From: Planctomycetota bacterium
GTDB lineage: Bacteria; Planctomycetota; Planctomycetia; Planctomycetales; Planctomycetaceae
Assembly (NCBI GenBank): GCA_029977045.1
Contig: JAPOLP010000228.1
Span: 1 to 8,062, forward strand
Direction: 5' to 3'
Length of the DNA stretch: 8,062 bases
Shown here: positions 7,343 through 8,062 of the stretch, in pieces
How positions within the stretch are numbered: position 1 is the first letter of the stretch
Layout of the letters: each line of letters starts with the position of its first letter
The notes under the pieces: generated by a model
What the model was told of the DNA's origin: nothing
What the model saw: the letters and a program-made list of their open reading frames with translations, nothing else
Databases searched by the model: none
Translations under genes and position numbers: made by a program

Positions 7343-7363
7343 GAAATCTGCCAGACAGATTTC
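7343..7363. terminator. Possible bidirectional terminator hairpin in the convergent gap
   Basis: GAAATCTG (7343-7350) and CAGATTTC (7356-7363) form a perfect 8-bp stem around a 5-base loop. It sits between the FHA gene (ends 7295) and the minus-strand small membrane protein gene (ends 7414), where both need a transcript end. No long T-run follows on either strand, so it would be an imperfect terminator. A weaker TCAGG/CCTGA pair (7387-7404) lies closer to the small gene. Confidence 0.4.
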
Positions 7364-7413
7364 GATCTAACGAGCGGCTTATGGCCTCAGGCATCGACAC
7401 CTGACGGGACACC

Positions 7414-7707
7414 TCAATCGGACTCCGTCTGCGGCATCGCATCGGACTCGTCGGTTGCATTCCCGGATGACGGAGCTGTCTGATCACCGGGCCCCTGCGC
7501 TGCCGCCGGTGTGATTGGGTTGTTACCGACCTCGTCCCGCTGAGCTAACCGGTCGCGAAACACCCAGAACGCGACGCCGCACAACACGATCAGGATTGCT
7601 AGCTCCCTCAGCCAACTGTCGCCAGTGCGACGATATCGATGGAAACTACGCGTCGTAGGCTGCCTGTATACCGGACCGTTACTTCCCCTGTCGCTCTGCT
7701 CGACCAT
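7414..7707 (-). CDS. Small single-pass membrane protein
   Basis: This 97-residue protein has a basic, polar N-terminus (residues 1-31, rich in Arg), one membrane helix at about 33-50 (core ELAILIVLCGVAFWVF), a short RDR after it, and an acidic, Ser/Pro/Gly-rich tail without clear structure. Basic residues lie on both sides of the helix, so orientation is uncertain, though the larger positive N-terminus favours inside. No family is recognised. GGAG 7 bases before the ATG supports the start. It converges on the FHA gene and is not part of that transcription unit. It could be an anchor or a minor membrane component. It is a plausible real gene because it has a membrane helix and a good ribosome binding site and lies opposite no other gene. 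Confidence 0.6.
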   Translation of the reverse strand: MVEQSDRGSNGPVYRQPTTRSFHRYRRTGDSWLRELAILIVLCGVAFWVFRDRLAQRDEVGNNPITPAAAQGPGDQTAPSSGNATDESDAMPQTESD

Positions 7708-7714
7708 CGTTCGG

Positions 7715-7718
7715 CTCC
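7715..7718 (-). promoter_or_regulatory. Ribosome binding site of the small membrane protein gene
   Basis: GGAG on the minus strand lies 7 bases before ATG 7707. The spacing is good, which favours this start. Confidence 0.5.
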
Positions 7719-7841
7719 GTTCAGGGACTAGGTTAGGCGAGTCTCATTCGCACTTTGAGCGTGACTGTGTCCGAATTGACGGCTCAGCAAGCCCGAGCAC
7801 GCAATCGCGACACCGTGAGATATCTGCGACTCTGAATCCGG

Positions 7842-8013
7842 TCAACTCGGCTTCGTACCAAGCGGTGTCATCTGACGCTCGGCTGGACGCAGTCTCCAGT
7901 CGCCGACCGTCGTCCCCACTTCCCCAGCGACGCCGAACTCCGCCGCGTCAATCTGCTCTGGCGTCCCACGCCGGAGCAGTTCCAGCAGATCGCGTCACTC
8001 GCTCGGGGCTCAT
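7842..8013 (-). pseudogene. Possible frameshifted small coding remnant
   Basis: The minus strand from 7994 to 7842 encodes 50 residues beginning RDLLELLRRGTPEQIDAAEF and ends at a TGA, but it has no start codon and an in-frame TGA at its upstream edge. A +1 shift joins it to ATG 8013, whose first codons read MSPERV. The combined peptide would be about 56 residues with a natural amphipathic helix at its start. There is no well-spaced ribosome binding site; GAGGAG is 17 bases away. It may be a decayed gene, a sequence error or chance. Confidence 0.2.
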
Positions 8014-8062
8014 CGCCCTGATGCAGCTGGCTCCTCGCGATCGAGCTTCCGCGTGTCGTCAC

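Larger units (their letters stand above)
7708..8062. other. Right-end stretch with no intact recognisable gene
   Basis: About 355 bases contain no intact gene that can be supported. The part next to 7707 should hold the promoter of the small membrane protein gene, but no clear -35/-10 pair is visible. Reading frames in the right half are short, lack good starts or have biased composition. The most protein-like is the frame-disrupted minus-strand stretch listed separately. No hairpin, repeat or RNA gene stands out. Confidence 0.4.

Noticed and set aside
7305..7404. Strong AAGGAG (7305-7310) followed by ATG 7333 and a 23-codon frame
   Set aside because: The spacing of 22 bases is too long for normal initiation, the peptide is tiny, and it covers the hairpin in a convergent gap.
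7836..8021. Plus-strand open frame of 61 codons without ATG
   Set aside because: It has no start codon with a ribosome binding site and no recognisable motif. It mirrors the equally open minus frame, so direction cannot be decided.

Overview
The window looks like chromosomal DNA from a planctomycete or a close relative. It is GC-rich and carries a serine/threonine kinase fused to DUF1080 (3-keto-disaccharide hydrolase-like) domains, a GYF_2-tailed protein and an FHA protein. Expanded Ser/Thr phospho-signalling and DUF1080 families are typical of that phylum. The phylum assignment is an inference from gene content; no rRNA or other marker gene is present.

Layout from left to right. Positions 1-2940 (minus strand) hold a 980-codon stretch of a large transmembrane serine/threonine kinase whose C-terminus lies beyond the left edge. 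Its order is kinase, double zinc ribbon, helical region, one membrane helix, then one full and one partial DUF1080-type domain. Positions 2941-3167 are a divergent intergenic region with a terminator-like hairpin near the kinase start. Positions 3168-5261 (plus strand) encode a cytosolic-looking SPFH/band-7-like protein with a roughly 380-residue coiled coil and a C-terminal GYF_2 domain. After 147 bases, 5409-7295 (plus strand) encodes an FHA protein with a duplicated N-terminal helical module, a proline-rich linker, a beta-rich middle, one recognisable FHA domain and a second, degenerate FHA-like domain at its C-terminus. A convergent gene at 7414-7707 (minus strand) encodes a 97-residue single-pass membrane protein. 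Positions 7708-8062 hold no intact gene that can be recognised; there is at most a short, frame-disrupted coding remnant.

Working model (inference): the divergent kinase and the SPFH-GYF and FHA genes form one phospho-signalling module. The kinase would sense something outside the cytoplasm through its DUF1080 domains and phosphorylate targets inside. The FHA protein would read phosphothreonine, and the SPFH/coiled-coil protein would act as an oligomeric scaffold. A proline-rich PPPMGH segment in the FHA protein resembles ligands of eukaryotic GYF domains, so the GYF_2 tail of the neighbouring scaffold may dock on it. No CRISPR array, insertion sequence, tRNA or rRNA was seen.
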